Assembly (NCBI GenBank): GCA_946999385.1 | Contig: CAMQCZ010000029.1 | Location: 1 to 17,979, forward strand | Reading direction: 5' to 3' | Length of the DNA stretch: 17,979 nucleotides | DNA from: an uncultured Lachnoanaerobaculum sp. | GTDB taxonomy: Bacteria; Bacillota; Clostridia; Lachnospirales; Lachnospiraceae | Part shown: in pieces, positions 1-8,178 of the stretch | Layout: each line of letters opens with the position of its first letter | How positions within the stretch are numbered: position 1 is the first letter of the stretch | Program-made: the position numbers and the translations under genes | Notes under the pieces: generated by a model | Database searches by the model: none | What the model was told of the DNA's origin: nothing | The model's input: only the letters and a program-made list of their open reading frames with translations

Positions 1-40
1 GCTTGTAAGGCAGGTGCTCTCCCAGCTGAGCTATGATCCC
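1..40 (-). tRNA. tRNA-Val (UAC), 5' part, cut by the window edge
   Basis: Read on the minus strand, the 40 bases begin with acceptor arm GGGATCA, followed by T8-A9, a D arm (GCTC...GAGC) around a loop containing AGCTGGGA, and the anticodon arm. That arm has stem CCTGC and loop CTTACAA; the window ends at the first bases of the returning stem (GC). The loop places TAC at anticodon positions 34-36, so the tRNA reads valine GUA/GUN codons. The T arm and 3' acceptor strand lie outside the window. A strong promoter 20-48 bases upstream suggests this is the first gene of a tRNA transcript running leftwards. Confidence 0.9.
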
Positions 41-59
41 AAATTCTTAACGCTCGTTT

Positions 60-88
60 AGTATATAAAATAAGTTTAAAAATGTCAA
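60..88 (-). promoter_or_regulatory. Sigma-A promoter of the tRNA-Val transcript
   Basis: On the minus strand a perfect -35 TTGACA (88-83) is followed by a 17-base spacer and -10 TATACT (65-60). Transcription would start near 53, about 13 bases before the mature tRNA 5' end at 40. A GC-rich patch (CGAGCG) lies just after the -10, as is common at stable-RNA promoters under growth-rate control; that regulation is inference only. Confidence 0.85.
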
Positions 89-122
89 TAGTTTTTTTAA
101 AATAAAATTTCTTTAATAAAAG

Positions 123-174
123 TTATAGTAAATACAAATTTTATTCCGAAAAATTATATTTGTATTTACTATAA
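123..174 (-). terminator. Long AT-rich hairpin, probable terminator of the DUF1292 transcript
   Basis: TTATAGTAAATACAAA (123-138) is exactly repeated in inverse at 159-174, a 16-bp perfect stem. The 20-base interior can extend the pairing (AATTTT with AAAATT). On the minus strand the hairpin lies 57 bases past the DUF1292 stop codon and is followed by a T-rich stretch (CTTTTATTAAAG), so it most likely ends leftward transcription before the tRNA promoter. The T tract is not a classic run, so efficiency is uncertain. Confidence 0.6.
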
Positions 175-230
175 AATGTATCAAATGAAATATAAATCAA
201 TAATGCCAAAATATTAAGACCATTCACTTA

Positions 231-536
231 CTAATCTTCTTCTAAATCTTCTTCTAAATCTTCTTCTAAAAATTCCTGCTCATCTAATAATTCATCAAAA
301 GCATCTGCTACGACATCATATTCTTCATCAGTTTCAATATTATCCAAAATAGGATCTCCATTATCATCTTCTGAATACCTATATAAATAAACCAAAGAAT
401 CATCATCATTTTCAGCTTCTTCAGGTAATACTGCAATATATTCTCTATCCAGTGCTTCAAATATTCCCAAAACAACACATTCTAAAACACTGTCATCCTC
501 CAAAGTAATACTAACGGAACTTATATCTTTATCCAA
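231..536 (-). CDS. DUF1292 family small acidic protein
   Basis: A 101-residue protein of the DUF1292 (YrzB-like) family, recognised by the opening pattern 'ITLEDDSVLECVVLGIFE...REYIAVLP', the '(D/E)..VYLYRY' strand and the later acidic helix. The biochemical role of the family is unknown; members are small cytoplasmic proteins common in Firmicutes. The C terminus is an acidic tail built from three DNA copies of a 12-base unit giving LEED repeats. The only usual start in frame is TTG at 536. It lacks a close Shine-Dalgarno: the AAAGGGGA motif lies over 30 bases upstream, with a predicted hairpin between (see separate entry). It is probably the last gene of the gltX-helicase transcript, 53 bases after the helicase stop codon. 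Confidence 0.8.
   Translation of the reverse strand: MDKDISSVSITLEDDSVLECVVLGIFEALDREYIAVLPEEAENDDDSLVYLYRYSEDDNGDPILDNIETDEEYDVVADAFDELLDEQEFLEEDLEEDLEED
235..270 (-). repeat. Three perfect tandem copies of a 12-base unit inside the DUF1292 gene
   Basis: On the plus strand TCTTCTTCTAAA occurs three times head to tail (235-246, 247-258, 259-270) with no mismatch. Because 12 is a multiple of three, the repeat stays in frame and encodes the LEED units of the acidic C-terminal tail. Copy-number change would lengthen or shorten the tail by four residues without a frameshift. Confidence 0.9.
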
Positions 537-577
537 GCCTTTATTTTGTATAATGATTACACACTATACTCCCCTTT
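537..577 (-). promoter_or_regulatory. Shine-Dalgarno and hairpin in front of the DUF1292 TTG start
   Basis: On the minus strand a strong AAAGGGGA (577-570) is followed directly by GTATAGTG (569-562), a six-base loop and CATTATAC (555-548). These arms form an 8-bp hairpin with one G-U pair. Eleven bases (547-537) then lead to the TTG start. In the unfolded mRNA the Shine-Dalgarno is 33 bases from TTG, too far to work; folding the hairpin reduces the effective gap to about 11. Initiation at a non-standard ATC or ATT codon (557-552) is an alternative. Confidence 0.45.
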
Positions 578-589
578 CTTTTTTATTTT

Positions 590-2422
590 TTATATAATTT
601 CTTTTATAAATTTTGAAATCTTACTTATTTTATTATTTTTACTAAGTGTTGTACATATATTAAGCTTATCTCTAGCCCTCGTCATAGCTACATAAAACAT
701 ACGTCTTTCTTCTTCAATATCTTCCTTTGTTTTAGCTTTTTTATATGGGCATATACCATCATTTGCATCAATTATATAAACAATTTTAAATTCCAATCCC
801 TTTGATGAATGAAAGGTCATAAGCTTTATACTATCTGTTTGACTTTCATTATCAACATTTATTTTTACATTTTCTAAATCTTCTTTATATTTTTGCATAT
901 ATAAAAGCCATTCATTAAGATTATTATAATTTTCAGATGAAAGCTGAAGTTCATCAAGTATATCAAAAAATTCTTCGTTTTCTATTGAATAATATTCACA
1001 ATATTCCTTCAAATAATTATCATAACCCACGCCCTTACGTATAAAGCTTATTGCCTTATATAAGCTTAGGCTTCTTATAACCCTTAGTGAATTTTTCAAA
1101 TCATCTATATTTTCTTTTATATACCTATTATCCTTGTAATAATTATATATATCATCAAGCTTTATATTACTTGCCTGAAATGCCTCTCTTTTTATATATC
1201 TATTAGGTTTATTTATTATTCTTAATAAATCTGCACGCTTAATATTCTCACTTGCCAAGCTTAAATAAGCTATAATATCTCTACTAATCCAATGTTCATA
1301 TATATTAGCTACATTATCATTCAAGGTAAATGGTATTGCAAGCTTCAAAAATCTTTCTATTATAAGTCTTGGTTGAATATTTGTTCTATATAAAATAGCT
1401 ATATCATTATAACGATATCCTAATTTTAAGTAATCTCTTATATCTTCTATGATAGTTTTTACTTCATCATTTAAATTCTTAAATTTTAAAATATCAACAT
1501 TTTTACCATTCCCTCTATATGAGCTTATAACTTTATCAAATCTTAATTTATTATGTTTGATAAGCTTTGAGCTTGCTTCTACAATCTGACTTGAACTTCT
1601 AAAATTAATATCTAAAATAACCTTCTTACAATTATGAAAATCCTTATCAAAATTAAGCATAATATCAGGTCTTGCACCTCTAAAAGAATATATAGACTGA
1701 TCATCATCACCAACTATGGTAATATTTTTACTATCATTCAGCAATAATTTTACTATCATATATTGTATATTATTTATATCCTGAAATTCATCTACCAAAA
1801 TATATTTATATTTCATGCTACATAGCTTTCTTATATCCTGTCTTTGATTTAACAAATCATAGGTCATAAGTAGCATATCATCAAAATCAATTTTTCTTAT
1901 ACTTGATATTTTATTTTCATATATTTGATAAATTTTTCTAAATATATCAGATGAACAAATCTTAGAATAAAAAAATCTTATATCTATTCTTTCTTGCTTT
2001 AATTTAGAAATCTCTTCTATAATATTATTTGTAACTGTAGCTATATTTGAAGCAAAATCAGGAATATTTGATACTATTTCTTGTACAATATTATATTTTT
2101 CACTTTCTTTCAATATTTGATCACTCGAATATCCATATGCCTTTTTCAAAATTCCGAAAAATATAGAATGGAAAGTACCAAAAATAACACCCCTGCTTTC
2201 AGATATTTTTTCAAATCTATTTTTCATCTGAGTAGCCGCAAGTCTTGAAAAAGTTACTACTAAAATATTATCGGGCTTAATATTCAATTCATCTATAAGA
2301 TATTTTATTCTATTAGTTATAACAAAGGTCTTTCCTGAACCCGGTCCTGCAAGAACCAATAAAGGACCCTCTCCATGTCTTATAGCTTCTGATTGAGCTT
2401 TAGAATAATTGTTTGATTCCAA
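590..2422 (-). CDS. UvrD/PcrA-like superfamily 1 DNA helicase
   Basis: A 610-residue ATP-dependent 3'-5' helicase of superfamily 1 acting in DNA repair or replication fork processing. Motifs appear in order: Q-motif glutamine (Q10), Walker A GPGSGKT (26-32), motif Ia VVTFSRLAA (55-63), Walker B VDEFQD (210-215), motif III GDDDQSIYSFRGA (238-250), motif V TFHSSKGLEF (536-545) and motif VI VAMTRARDKL (578-587). It is shorter than PcrA/UvrD (about 720 residues) and lacks their long C-terminal extension, so it may be one of the short clostridial paralogues rather than PcrA itself; no symbol is given. The start is TTG at 2422, supported by AGGAG eight bases upstream. The first 23 bases overlap the end of gltX, which implies translational coupling. 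Confidence 0.92.
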   Translation of the reverse strand: MESNNYSKAQSEAIRHGEGPLLVLAGPGSGKTFVITNRIKYLIDELNIKPDNILVVTFSRLAATQMKNRFEKISESRGVIFGTFHSIFFGILKKAYGYSSDQILKESEKYNIVQEIVSNIPDFASNIATVTNNIIEEISKLKQERIDIRFFYSKICSSDIFRKIYQIYENKISSIRKIDFDDMLLMTYDLLNQRQDIRKLCSMKYKYILVDEFQDINNIQYMIVKLLLNDSKNITIVGDDDQSIYSFRGARPDIMLNFDKDFHNCKKVILDINFRSSSQIVEASSKLIKHNKLRFDKVISSYRGNGKNVDILKFKNLNDEVKTIIEDIRDYLKLGYRYNDIAILYRTNIQPRLIIERFLKLAIPFTLNDNVANIYEHWISRDIIAYLSLASENIKRADLLRIINKPNRYIKREAFQASNIKLDDIYNYYKDNRYIKENIDDLKNSLRVIRSLSLYKAISFIRKGVGYDNYLKEYCEYYSIENEEFFDILDELQLSSENYNNLNEWLLYMQKYKEDLENVKINVDNESQTDSIKLMTFHSSKGLEFKIVYIIDANDGICPYKKAKTKEDIEEERRMFYVAMTRARDKLNICTTLSKNNKISKISKFIKEII

Positions 2423-3848
2423 GCTCTACTCTCCTAATACTTTCTTCTTTTCCTAATATTTCCATAATCTCAGTAGCTCCTGCCGGTGTTGACTCTTTTC
2501 CGGACAATGCCACTCTTAAAGGCCACATAACAAATCCTGTTTTTAAAGAATTTTCTTTTATATATTTTAATAAAAGCTCATATAAAGAGTTATTATCATA
2601 TTCATTATGTTCTTTTAGTAAAGGTAAAATATCTTGCAAAACCTTCAGAGAGCTTTCCTTGGTAGTTTTCATTTTTTTATGTTCATATAAGCTATTTTCA
2701 TATATAGGTAAGTCTTCAAAAAAATCTATATGAGCTTTTATATCCTGAAAGGTTTCTATTCTAGTCTTTATCATAGCCGCAATTTTTTCTAAATTTAAAG
2801 GCTTAGTTATAACACTTTTTATATATGGTTTAGACAAATTATAAAATTTATCCATATCCATAGCTTTTAGATATTCGCCATTCATCCATGCTAATTTAAC
2901 CATATCAAAAACTGCTGGAGATTTACTTATATTTCTATAATCAAATCCCTTAATCAATTCATCAAGGCTAAAAATTTCTCTTTCATCCTTTGGAGACCAA
3001 CCAAGTAAGGCAACATAATTAATTATAGCTTCTGAAACATATCCCTTATCTAATAAATCTTCAAAAGAAGAATGACCGCTACGTTTTGATAATTTTTTAT
3101 GATTTTCATCTGTTATAAGCGGACAATGTACATATATAGGAACCTCCCAGCCAAAGGCTGCATATAATCTATTATACTTTGGAGATGATGACAGATATTC
3201 ATTTCCCCTTACAACATGTGTTATCCCCATCAAGTGGTCATCTACAACATTTGCAAAATTATATGTAGGAAAACCGTCAGATTTTATCAAAACCATATCA
3301 TCAAGCTCTGAATTATCAACACTTATCTCCCCATAAATTTCATCAAAAAAGCAAGTCTTACCTGTTGTAGGATTATTTTGTCTTATAACATAAGGTACAT
3401 TGTTCTTCAAATTTTCATCTATTTCTTCTTGAGATAAATTAAGACAGTGCTTATCATATTTTAATAGCTCTTCATCTCCTACACTGGATTTTAAGCTGTC
3501 AAGACGTTCCTTTGTACAAAAGCAATAATAAGCTTCTTTTTTCTCTATTAATTGCTTTGCATATTTAAGATAAATACCTGCAGCCTGCCTTTCACTTTGA
3601 ACATAAGGTCCTACACCGCCATCCTTGTCAGGTCCCTCATCATGTATCAGTCCGGTATATTCCAATGTCTTATAAATAATCTCTGTAGCTCCTTCTACAT
3701 ATCTTTCTCTGTCTGTATCTTCTATACGGAGCAAGAAATCTCCACCCTCATGCTTCGCAATTAAATAAGCATATAAAGCTGTTCTTAAATTTCCTACATG
3801 CATACGTCCTGTTGGACTTGGTGCATAACGTGTTCTAATCTTTGTCAT
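2400..3848 (-). CDS. gltX: Glutamyl-tRNA synthetase
   Basis: A class I aminoacyl-tRNA synthetase of 482 residues, the usual length for bacterial GluRS, charging tRNA-Glu (and in many Firmicutes also tRNA-Gln for later amidation). Seen: the opening RYAPSPTGRMHVGN with the HIGH-type motif HVGN (17-20), the family signature FLLRIEDTDRER (38-49), a CFC...C cysteine set (C109, C111, C135) where other family members bind zinc, and the KMSKS-type loop KLSKR (252-256). The rest is the helical anticodon-binding region. The start is ATG with GGAG eight bases upstream. It is followed by the overlapping helicase gene. No T-box leader is visible in the 132 bases upstream, so it may be read from its own weak promoter or from the glycan genes upstream. 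Confidence 0.97.
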   Translation of the reverse strand: MTKIRTRYAPSPTGRMHVGNLRTALYAYLIAKHEGGDFLLRIEDTDRERYVEGATEIIYKTLEYTGLIHDEGPDKDGGVGPYVQSERQAAGIYLKYAKQLIEKKEAYYCFCTKERLDSLKSSVGDEELLKYDKHCLNLSQEEIDENLKNNVPYVIRQNNPTTGKTCFFDEIYGEISVDNSELDDMVLIKSDGFPTYNFANVVDDHLMGITHVVRGNEYLSSSPKYNRLYAAFGWEVPIYVHCPLITDENHKKLSKRSGHSSFEDLLDKGYVSEAIINYVALLGWSPKDEREIFSLDELIKGFDYRNISKSPAVFDMVKLAWMNGEYLKAMDMDKFYNLSKPYIKSVITKPLNLEKIAAMIKTRIETFQDIKAHIDFFEDLPIYENSLYEHKKMKTTKESSLKVLQDILPLLKEHNEYDNNSLYELLLKYIKENSLKTGFVMWPLRVALSGKESTPAGATEIMEILGKEESIRRVELGIKQLF

Positions 3849-3980
3849 TATAAATCTCCATAAATAAAATAATTTTAAAATTATTATATATTAAAATTTT
3901 GATAATTCATAGTATTAGCCGAAATTTTATAAATATATAATTATACTTATAAAAATCTACTCAAGCTATAATAAATTTAT

Positions 3981-5387
3981 TTATTCATCTATTCGAGTAC
4001 CATATACCTCTCTCTTCAAAAGACTTCTATCCCTACTAAGTGCTGTAAGCTTACCTTCACTAATACCCTCAGTTGATTCTTTCATTAAAAGTATTTTAGG
4101 AGTCATCATAATTAGTTTTATATCTAACCATATACTAAAATGCCTTATATAATTTAAATCAAGCTTTAATTTATCATATGGAGTAGTATTATATTTACCA
4201 TAAATTTGTGCATAACCTGTAAGACCTGCTTTCATCTTAAGCCTATATTTAAATTCCGGTATTTCTTTTTCATATTCAAAAGCTATTTCAGGTCTTTCAG
4301 GTCTTGGCCCCACCAAGCTCATATCTCCCCTTATTATATTTATTAATTGAGGTAATTCATCTAATCTTGTAGCCCTTAGTATTTTACCTATAGATGTTAT
4401 TCTATCATCTTTTTTGCTTGATAATCTTGCTTTACCATCCTTTTCTGCATTTACCTTCATAGTTCTAAATTTTAATATATCAAATATTTTACCATTCAAG
4501 GTAAGTCGCTTTTGTGTATAAAATACACTACCACCATCTACTAATTTTATTAAAATTGAAATCAATATAATCAAGGGCAAAGATAATATTAAAAATAAAA
4601 TCCCTAAAAATAAATCCATACATCTTTTTATAAAAATTTTTTCTATTTGAAGCTCATCATTTCTTGAAAGTAATAAAGGTGTATCAAATAAATCAAGACT
4701 TGTAGAACTTCTAAGCAAAATATCACTGATTTTAGGCATAGAATAAGTCCTTATATTATTTTCATAACAATATTTTAATATTGTATTCCTTTTAGATGCT
4801 TCTATATCGGCAATAATAACTCCTTCATATTTGTTGATTTTACTTTTTACTACATCCAAGCCTTTATTAATATTAACTGCAGCCGCTATAATATATTTAT
4901 CTCTTCTTGAATAAAGCTTGTCAATAATATTATATGCACCCTTATCTCCATATATAACTATCAAACTCCTTGCTGGAAATAAAGATATATATATTCTCTG
5001 AAATATAAATATCCAAATACTTACCAATAATATATCAAATACACTAAGCATAATATAAAATCTTGGATCATGAAACTTCTTATCAATAAGAGCAAGCATA
5101 AAATAAGATAAAATATTGGTAAGCATAATTGATAAAATATTTGAATAGATTAGATTACCTGTTTTAAGATATCCCAATTTTAATGCTCCATAGGAAAATA
5201 TAAAAATAAATAAAAATACAGCATAAATGGCTAAAATAAGCCAATTTCCTCTTCTCCAATATGGATATGCTATCATTTTATTTATATATATTGTCCACAT
5301 AAACCAATAAGAAATTATTTCTATGAATATTATTATAAAACCTGCAAAAAGCTTTATAATTCTTTTATAACTATTTATATCAGACAT
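3981..5387 (-). CDS. Polyprenyl-phosphate sugar phosphotransferase (WbaP/EpsL-type initiating enzyme)
   Basis: A 468-residue membrane enzyme that transfers a sugar-1-phosphate from a nucleotide sugar to undecaprenyl phosphate, the first step of a surface glycan. Four N-terminal membrane segments (about 10-32, 48-68, 80-102, 108-130) precede a cytosolic Rossmann-like region (140-220). The Pfam bacterial sugar transferase domain then starts with a hydrophobic re-entrant helix (258-282). Catalytic-domain landmarks are KFRTM (306-310), the paired acids in RLDELPQ (D343, E344) and SLVGPRPE (357-364). The start ATG follows directly on the stop of the upstream polymerase-like gene, with AAAGGAG six bases ahead. 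The two genes form a translationally linked pair; no other glycosyltransferase or flippase is nearby. The sugar it uses cannot be read from sequence. Confidence 0.93.
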   Translation of the reverse strand: MSDINSYKRIIKLFAGFIIIFIEIISYWFMWTIYINKMIAYPYWRRGNWLILAIYAVFLFIFIFSYGALKLGYLKTGNLIYSNILSIMLTNILSYFMLALIDKKFHDPRFYIMLSVFDILLVSIWIFIFQRIYISLFPARSLIVIYGDKGAYNIIDKLYSRRDKYIIAAAVNINKGLDVVKSKINKYEGVIIADIEASKRNTILKYCYENNIRTYSMPKISDILLRSSTSLDLFDTPLLLSRNDELQIEKIFIKRCMDLFLGILFLILSLPLIILISILIKLVDGGSVFYTQKRLTLNGKIFDILKFRTMKVNAEKDGKARLSSKKDDRITSIGKILRATRLDELPQLINIIRGDMSLVGPRPERPEIAFEYEKEIPEFKYRLKMKAGLTGYAQIYGKYNTTPYDKLKLDLNYIRHFSIWLDIKLIMMTPKILLMKESTEGISEGKLTALSRDRSLLKREVYGTRIDE

Positions 5388-6977
5388 CTATTTCTCCTTT
5401 GAAAGGTTTGACAATAACATAATAAAAATAAAAAAGAACATTGCCGATATAGGTATATTTATATTAACACAAGCCTGAATTGCATAAGCAAAAACTCCAT
5501 AAGTAAGCCCTAAAACAATACACATTCTTTTGTTACTTTCACATCCCTTAATAATTCTTTTAAATCCATTAAAAATAATAGAAATTATAAAGATAAAATA
5601 TGATAGCAATCCCAATATTCCATGTGTAAATAAATATTGTAAATATTCATTATGTGCAGAATCATAATATTGACCTGTATTTATAAGCATATCGTCATAT
5701 TTTAAATTATACATATAAATCCCGAATGTATCCGGTCCCGTTCCAAATAACTTTTTTAGAATACTAAGCTTTGAAAATTCTTCAATTGTAACTCTCCATA
5801 TATAGCCCCTATATGTACCCCAAGCATCATTAAATATAAGATATTGAGATAAATATCCAAATTTACTACTATCACCCTTATTAACAAGAGAAATGAGTAT
5901 GAATAATAAACAAAGCCCTAAAAATAATAAAATAATCCATATATAAATAAAAGGCTTATATATATACTTAATACTTGTCTTAAATAAAATATAATATATA
6001 AAGATTGTAGATAAAATGGCTAGAATAAGTAATATATAAAGATATTTAAACTCTGCCAATATATTATATATACCATTTATGCCAAGAACCTTATCCGGAT
6101 AAGCTTTATTTATAATAGCTATACTTTGAATAATTGCAAGATAACTTGTAAAACTTAAAATATATTTAAAAAAACTTTTTTTACTTTTAAAGGCAAAAAA
6201 AGGAATAAAAGCAAATAAACATATAAGTGTAAGATATCCATTATCTGAATTACCCATATTTATTGCCATAAAAGCTATAAGCATACACATATAATAAAAA
6301 ATAAGCTTGAGCTTTGAAACACTATCCTTCATATCTAAATCTGTAAAAATGAATAAACACATTGACATAGAAAGAAACAAAGCCAAATAAGCAGTATATG
6401 TGTTTATATTTCCGATAGTTGAAGCAAACATAAAATATTGCTCAGGCTTCATATAGGTCTTAAATCCCAATAAATTCAAACTAAAATAATCTGTTATTCC
6501 AAATAAAGCAACAAATAAGCTTACATAGATAAATATATTAAATATTTTCATTTCAAATTTAAAATATTTTGAAACGAATATATATACCAAAAAATAAACC
6601 AAATATAATTGTAAACCATTATATCTTCCTTCATTACCTTGATATGCCTGTAATATATAAGGTGAAGCTAATAATGTTGAAATTAAAGCACATATAATAA
6701 AAATGAAAAAAGCTATAGTCGGTATATTAAAATCCTTTAAATTAAATATTTTTTTTATATCCTTTTCAGCTAAGGCATTTATAAAAATAGCAAAAAGAAA
6801 TATAAGACTCAATATATAAAAGCTTATAGTCTTAGTAATTAAAATATTGAAATAATAATTTGTTACAAATATAGGTAATATTAAAAAAGCAAGCAGGATA
6901 TATATATTAACCGTCTTATTGTAAAAATTAAAATCGGATTTTTTAAATTTTTCTTTATAAAGCTTTTTATTTGACAT
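5388..6977 (-). CDS. O-antigen ligase/Wzy-like polytopic membrane protein
   Basis: A 529-residue integral membrane protein with around a dozen hydrophobic segments and a large extracytoplasmic loop (about 370-445) containing GTGPDTFGIYM and then HNEYLQYLFTHGILG (H442-N443-E444). These are hallmarks of the Wzy/WaaL ligase-polymerase family that joins lipid-linked glycan units outside the membrane. The longest frame begins four codons earlier at a TTG (6989), but that codon is part of GGAGG, the Shine-Dalgarno for the ATG at 6977, so the ATG is the start. The gene ends immediately before the sugar phosphotransferase that would begin the same lipid-linked glycan. Whether it acts as polymerase, ligase or protein-glycan transferase is not decidable here. 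Confidence 0.85.
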   Translation of the reverse strand: MSNKKLYKEKFKKSDFNFYNKTVNIYILLAFLILPIFVTNYYFNILITKTISFYILSLIFLFAIFINALAEKDIKKIFNLKDFNIPTIAFFIFIICALISTLLASPYILQAYQGNEGRYNGLQLYLVYFLVYIFVSKYFKFEMKIFNIFIYVSLFVALFGITDYFSLNLLGFKTYMKPEQYFMFASTIGNINTYTAYLALFLSMSMCLFIFTDLDMKDSVSKLKLIFYYMCMLIAFMAINMGNSDNGYLTLICLFAFIPFFAFKSKKSFFKYILSFTSYLAIIQSIAIINKAYPDKVLGINGIYNILAEFKYLYILLILAILSTIFIYYILFKTSIKYIYKPFIYIWIILLFLGLCLLFILISLVNKGDSSKFGYLSQYLIFNDAWGTYRGYIWRVTIEEFSKLSILKKLFGTGPDTFGIYMYNLKYDDMLINTGQYYDSAHNEYLQYLFTHGILGLLSYFIFIISIIFNGFKRIIKGCESNKRMCIVLGLTYGVFAYAIQACVNINIPISAMFFFIFIMLLSNLSKEK

Positions 6978-7030
6978 ACAAACCTCCAAATCTTAGCAAA
7001 GAATAAATAGTATAATAGCTAAATTTATCC

Positions 7031-8167
7031 TTAATAGTTACCGAAAATTTTCATATTTAACGCTTCTTCTTTTATACTATTCAAAGCATTTTTTATATTT
7101 GAATCTGATAATTTACCTTCTATATCTATAAAAAATCTATATTGCCAATTTTTATTTTTTATAGGTCTTGATTCTATATTCAGCATATTTATGCCATTAA
7201 ATATAAAATTAGCTAATATATTATACAAGGCTCCTGATTTATGCTTCAATTCAAACATCAAGCTTATTCTGGAAGACTTATTCAAGAAAATTGGGATTTT
7301 TGATACTATAATAAATCTTGTCATATTTTCATCCGGAGCAATATTTTTTTTGATTATTTTTAAATCATATATATCCGCCGCTATCTCACTTGCTATAGCA
7401 GCTTTGCTTATATCATTACTTTCTTTTACCTTCAAAGCCGCAAGTGCAGTATTTATACATTCAATCTCTTTGAATTTATAATTTCTTATAAAATCCCTAC
7501 ATTGCATAAGTGCTTGATTATGAGAATATACCTCTTTTATATCACTTATATCAGAATTTTTATTTGCTAATAATACATGATTAATATTTTGAATATATTG
7601 TGCAACTATATAAATATCATATTTAACCAATAAATCATAAACCTCAATAACAGAACCTACATATGAATTTTCTATAGGTAAAATTGCATAATCAAAATCC
7701 TTATAAATTAAAGCCTTTATTGTATCTTCGAATGTATTTTCATGCTTCAAGCAATATTGATTTCCAAAATATGCTACACTTGCCTGATTAGAATAAGAGC
7801 CTGCTATACCTTGATATATTAATTTTGCACTTTTATCCTTTGTTTTCGGTAAAATATCAACTTCTTTAAATACATCTGATTTTAGCGGTTTTTTTTCTCC
7901 CATTAAATGATATTGATACCTTCTGCTTGCAGTCATAATTTGTTTATAAAGCTGTTCTACAGCAAATCCTTCATATTCTCCCGATACCAATCCTTTAACT
8001 GATGCAATTTTTTCTTTTTCTCTTTTTACATCTAAAATATCCTTATTATTCATGATTTTATATTGAGCGACCTTAGCACATATATTCATCCTCTTTTGAT
8101 ATAAAGCAACTAAGTCTCTATCTAATTCATCCAACTCAAATCTTAACTCATCTAAATCCAAGCTCAT
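7031..8167 (-). CDS. pheA: Bifunctional chorismate mutase/prephenate dehydratase
   Basis: A three-domain enzyme of phenylalanine biosynthesis: chorismate to prephenate to phenylpyruvate. Residues about 1-88 are an AroQ-type helical chorismate mutase (LDELRFELDELDRDLVALYQKR). Residues about 115-290 are prephenate dehydratase, with IAGSYSNQASVAYFG, LPIENS and the catalytic TRF (283-285). The C terminus is a regulatory ACT domain with GALY (312-315) and ESRP (332-335), the Phe-binding motifs that give feedback inhibition. The frame can open at ATG 8173, but AAGGA abuts that codon and is correctly spaced (seven bases) from the ATG at 8167, giving 378 residues. The Shine-Dalgarno overlaps the plsC stop, so the two are co-transcribed. 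The link to the lipid and glycan genes is positional only. Confidence 0.95.
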   Translation of the reverse strand: MSLDLDELRFELDELDRDLVALYQKRMNICAKVAQYKIMNNKDILDVKREKEKIASVKGLVSGEYEGFAVEQLYKQIMTASRRYQYHLMGEKKPLKSDVFKEVDILPKTKDKSAKLIYQGIAGSYSNQASVAYFGNQYCLKHENTFEDTIKALIYKDFDYAILPIENSYVGSVIEVYDLLVKYDIYIVAQYIQNINHVLLANKNSDISDIKEVYSHNQALMQCRDFIRNYKFKEIECINTALAALKVKESNDISKAAIASEIAADIYDLKIIKKNIAPDENMTRFIIVSKIPIFLNKSSRISLMFELKHKSGALYNILANFIFNGINMLNIESRPIKNKNWQYRFFIDIEGKLSDSNIKNALNSIKEEALNMKIFGNY

Positions 8168-8178
8168 TTTCATATCCT

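Noticed and set aside
235..270. CRISPR-like repeats
   Set aside because: The 12-base copies are contiguous with no spacers and lie inside a gene; there are no cas genes in the window.
2413..2733. Plus-strand open frame opposite gltX, and similar frames opposite other genes (for example 7191-7481, 8276-8635, 12122-12472, 16143-16622)
   Set aside because: They lie wholly opposite strongly supported genes, have no ribosome sites and no family resemblance; they arise from AT-rich antisense sequence.
3868..3885. 18-base perfect palindrome AATAATTTTAAAATTATT upstream of gltX as an operator
   Set aside because: It is made only of A and T in a very AT-rich gap, so chance is likely; no second copy or gene context supports a function.
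3849..3980. T-box leader for gltX
   Set aside because: The 132-base gap has no T-box sequence (TGGNACCGCG-like) or terminator/antiterminator pair.
6978..6989. TTG start four codons upstream for the Wzy-like protein
   Set aside because: That TTG is part of GGAGG, which serves the ATG at 6977.
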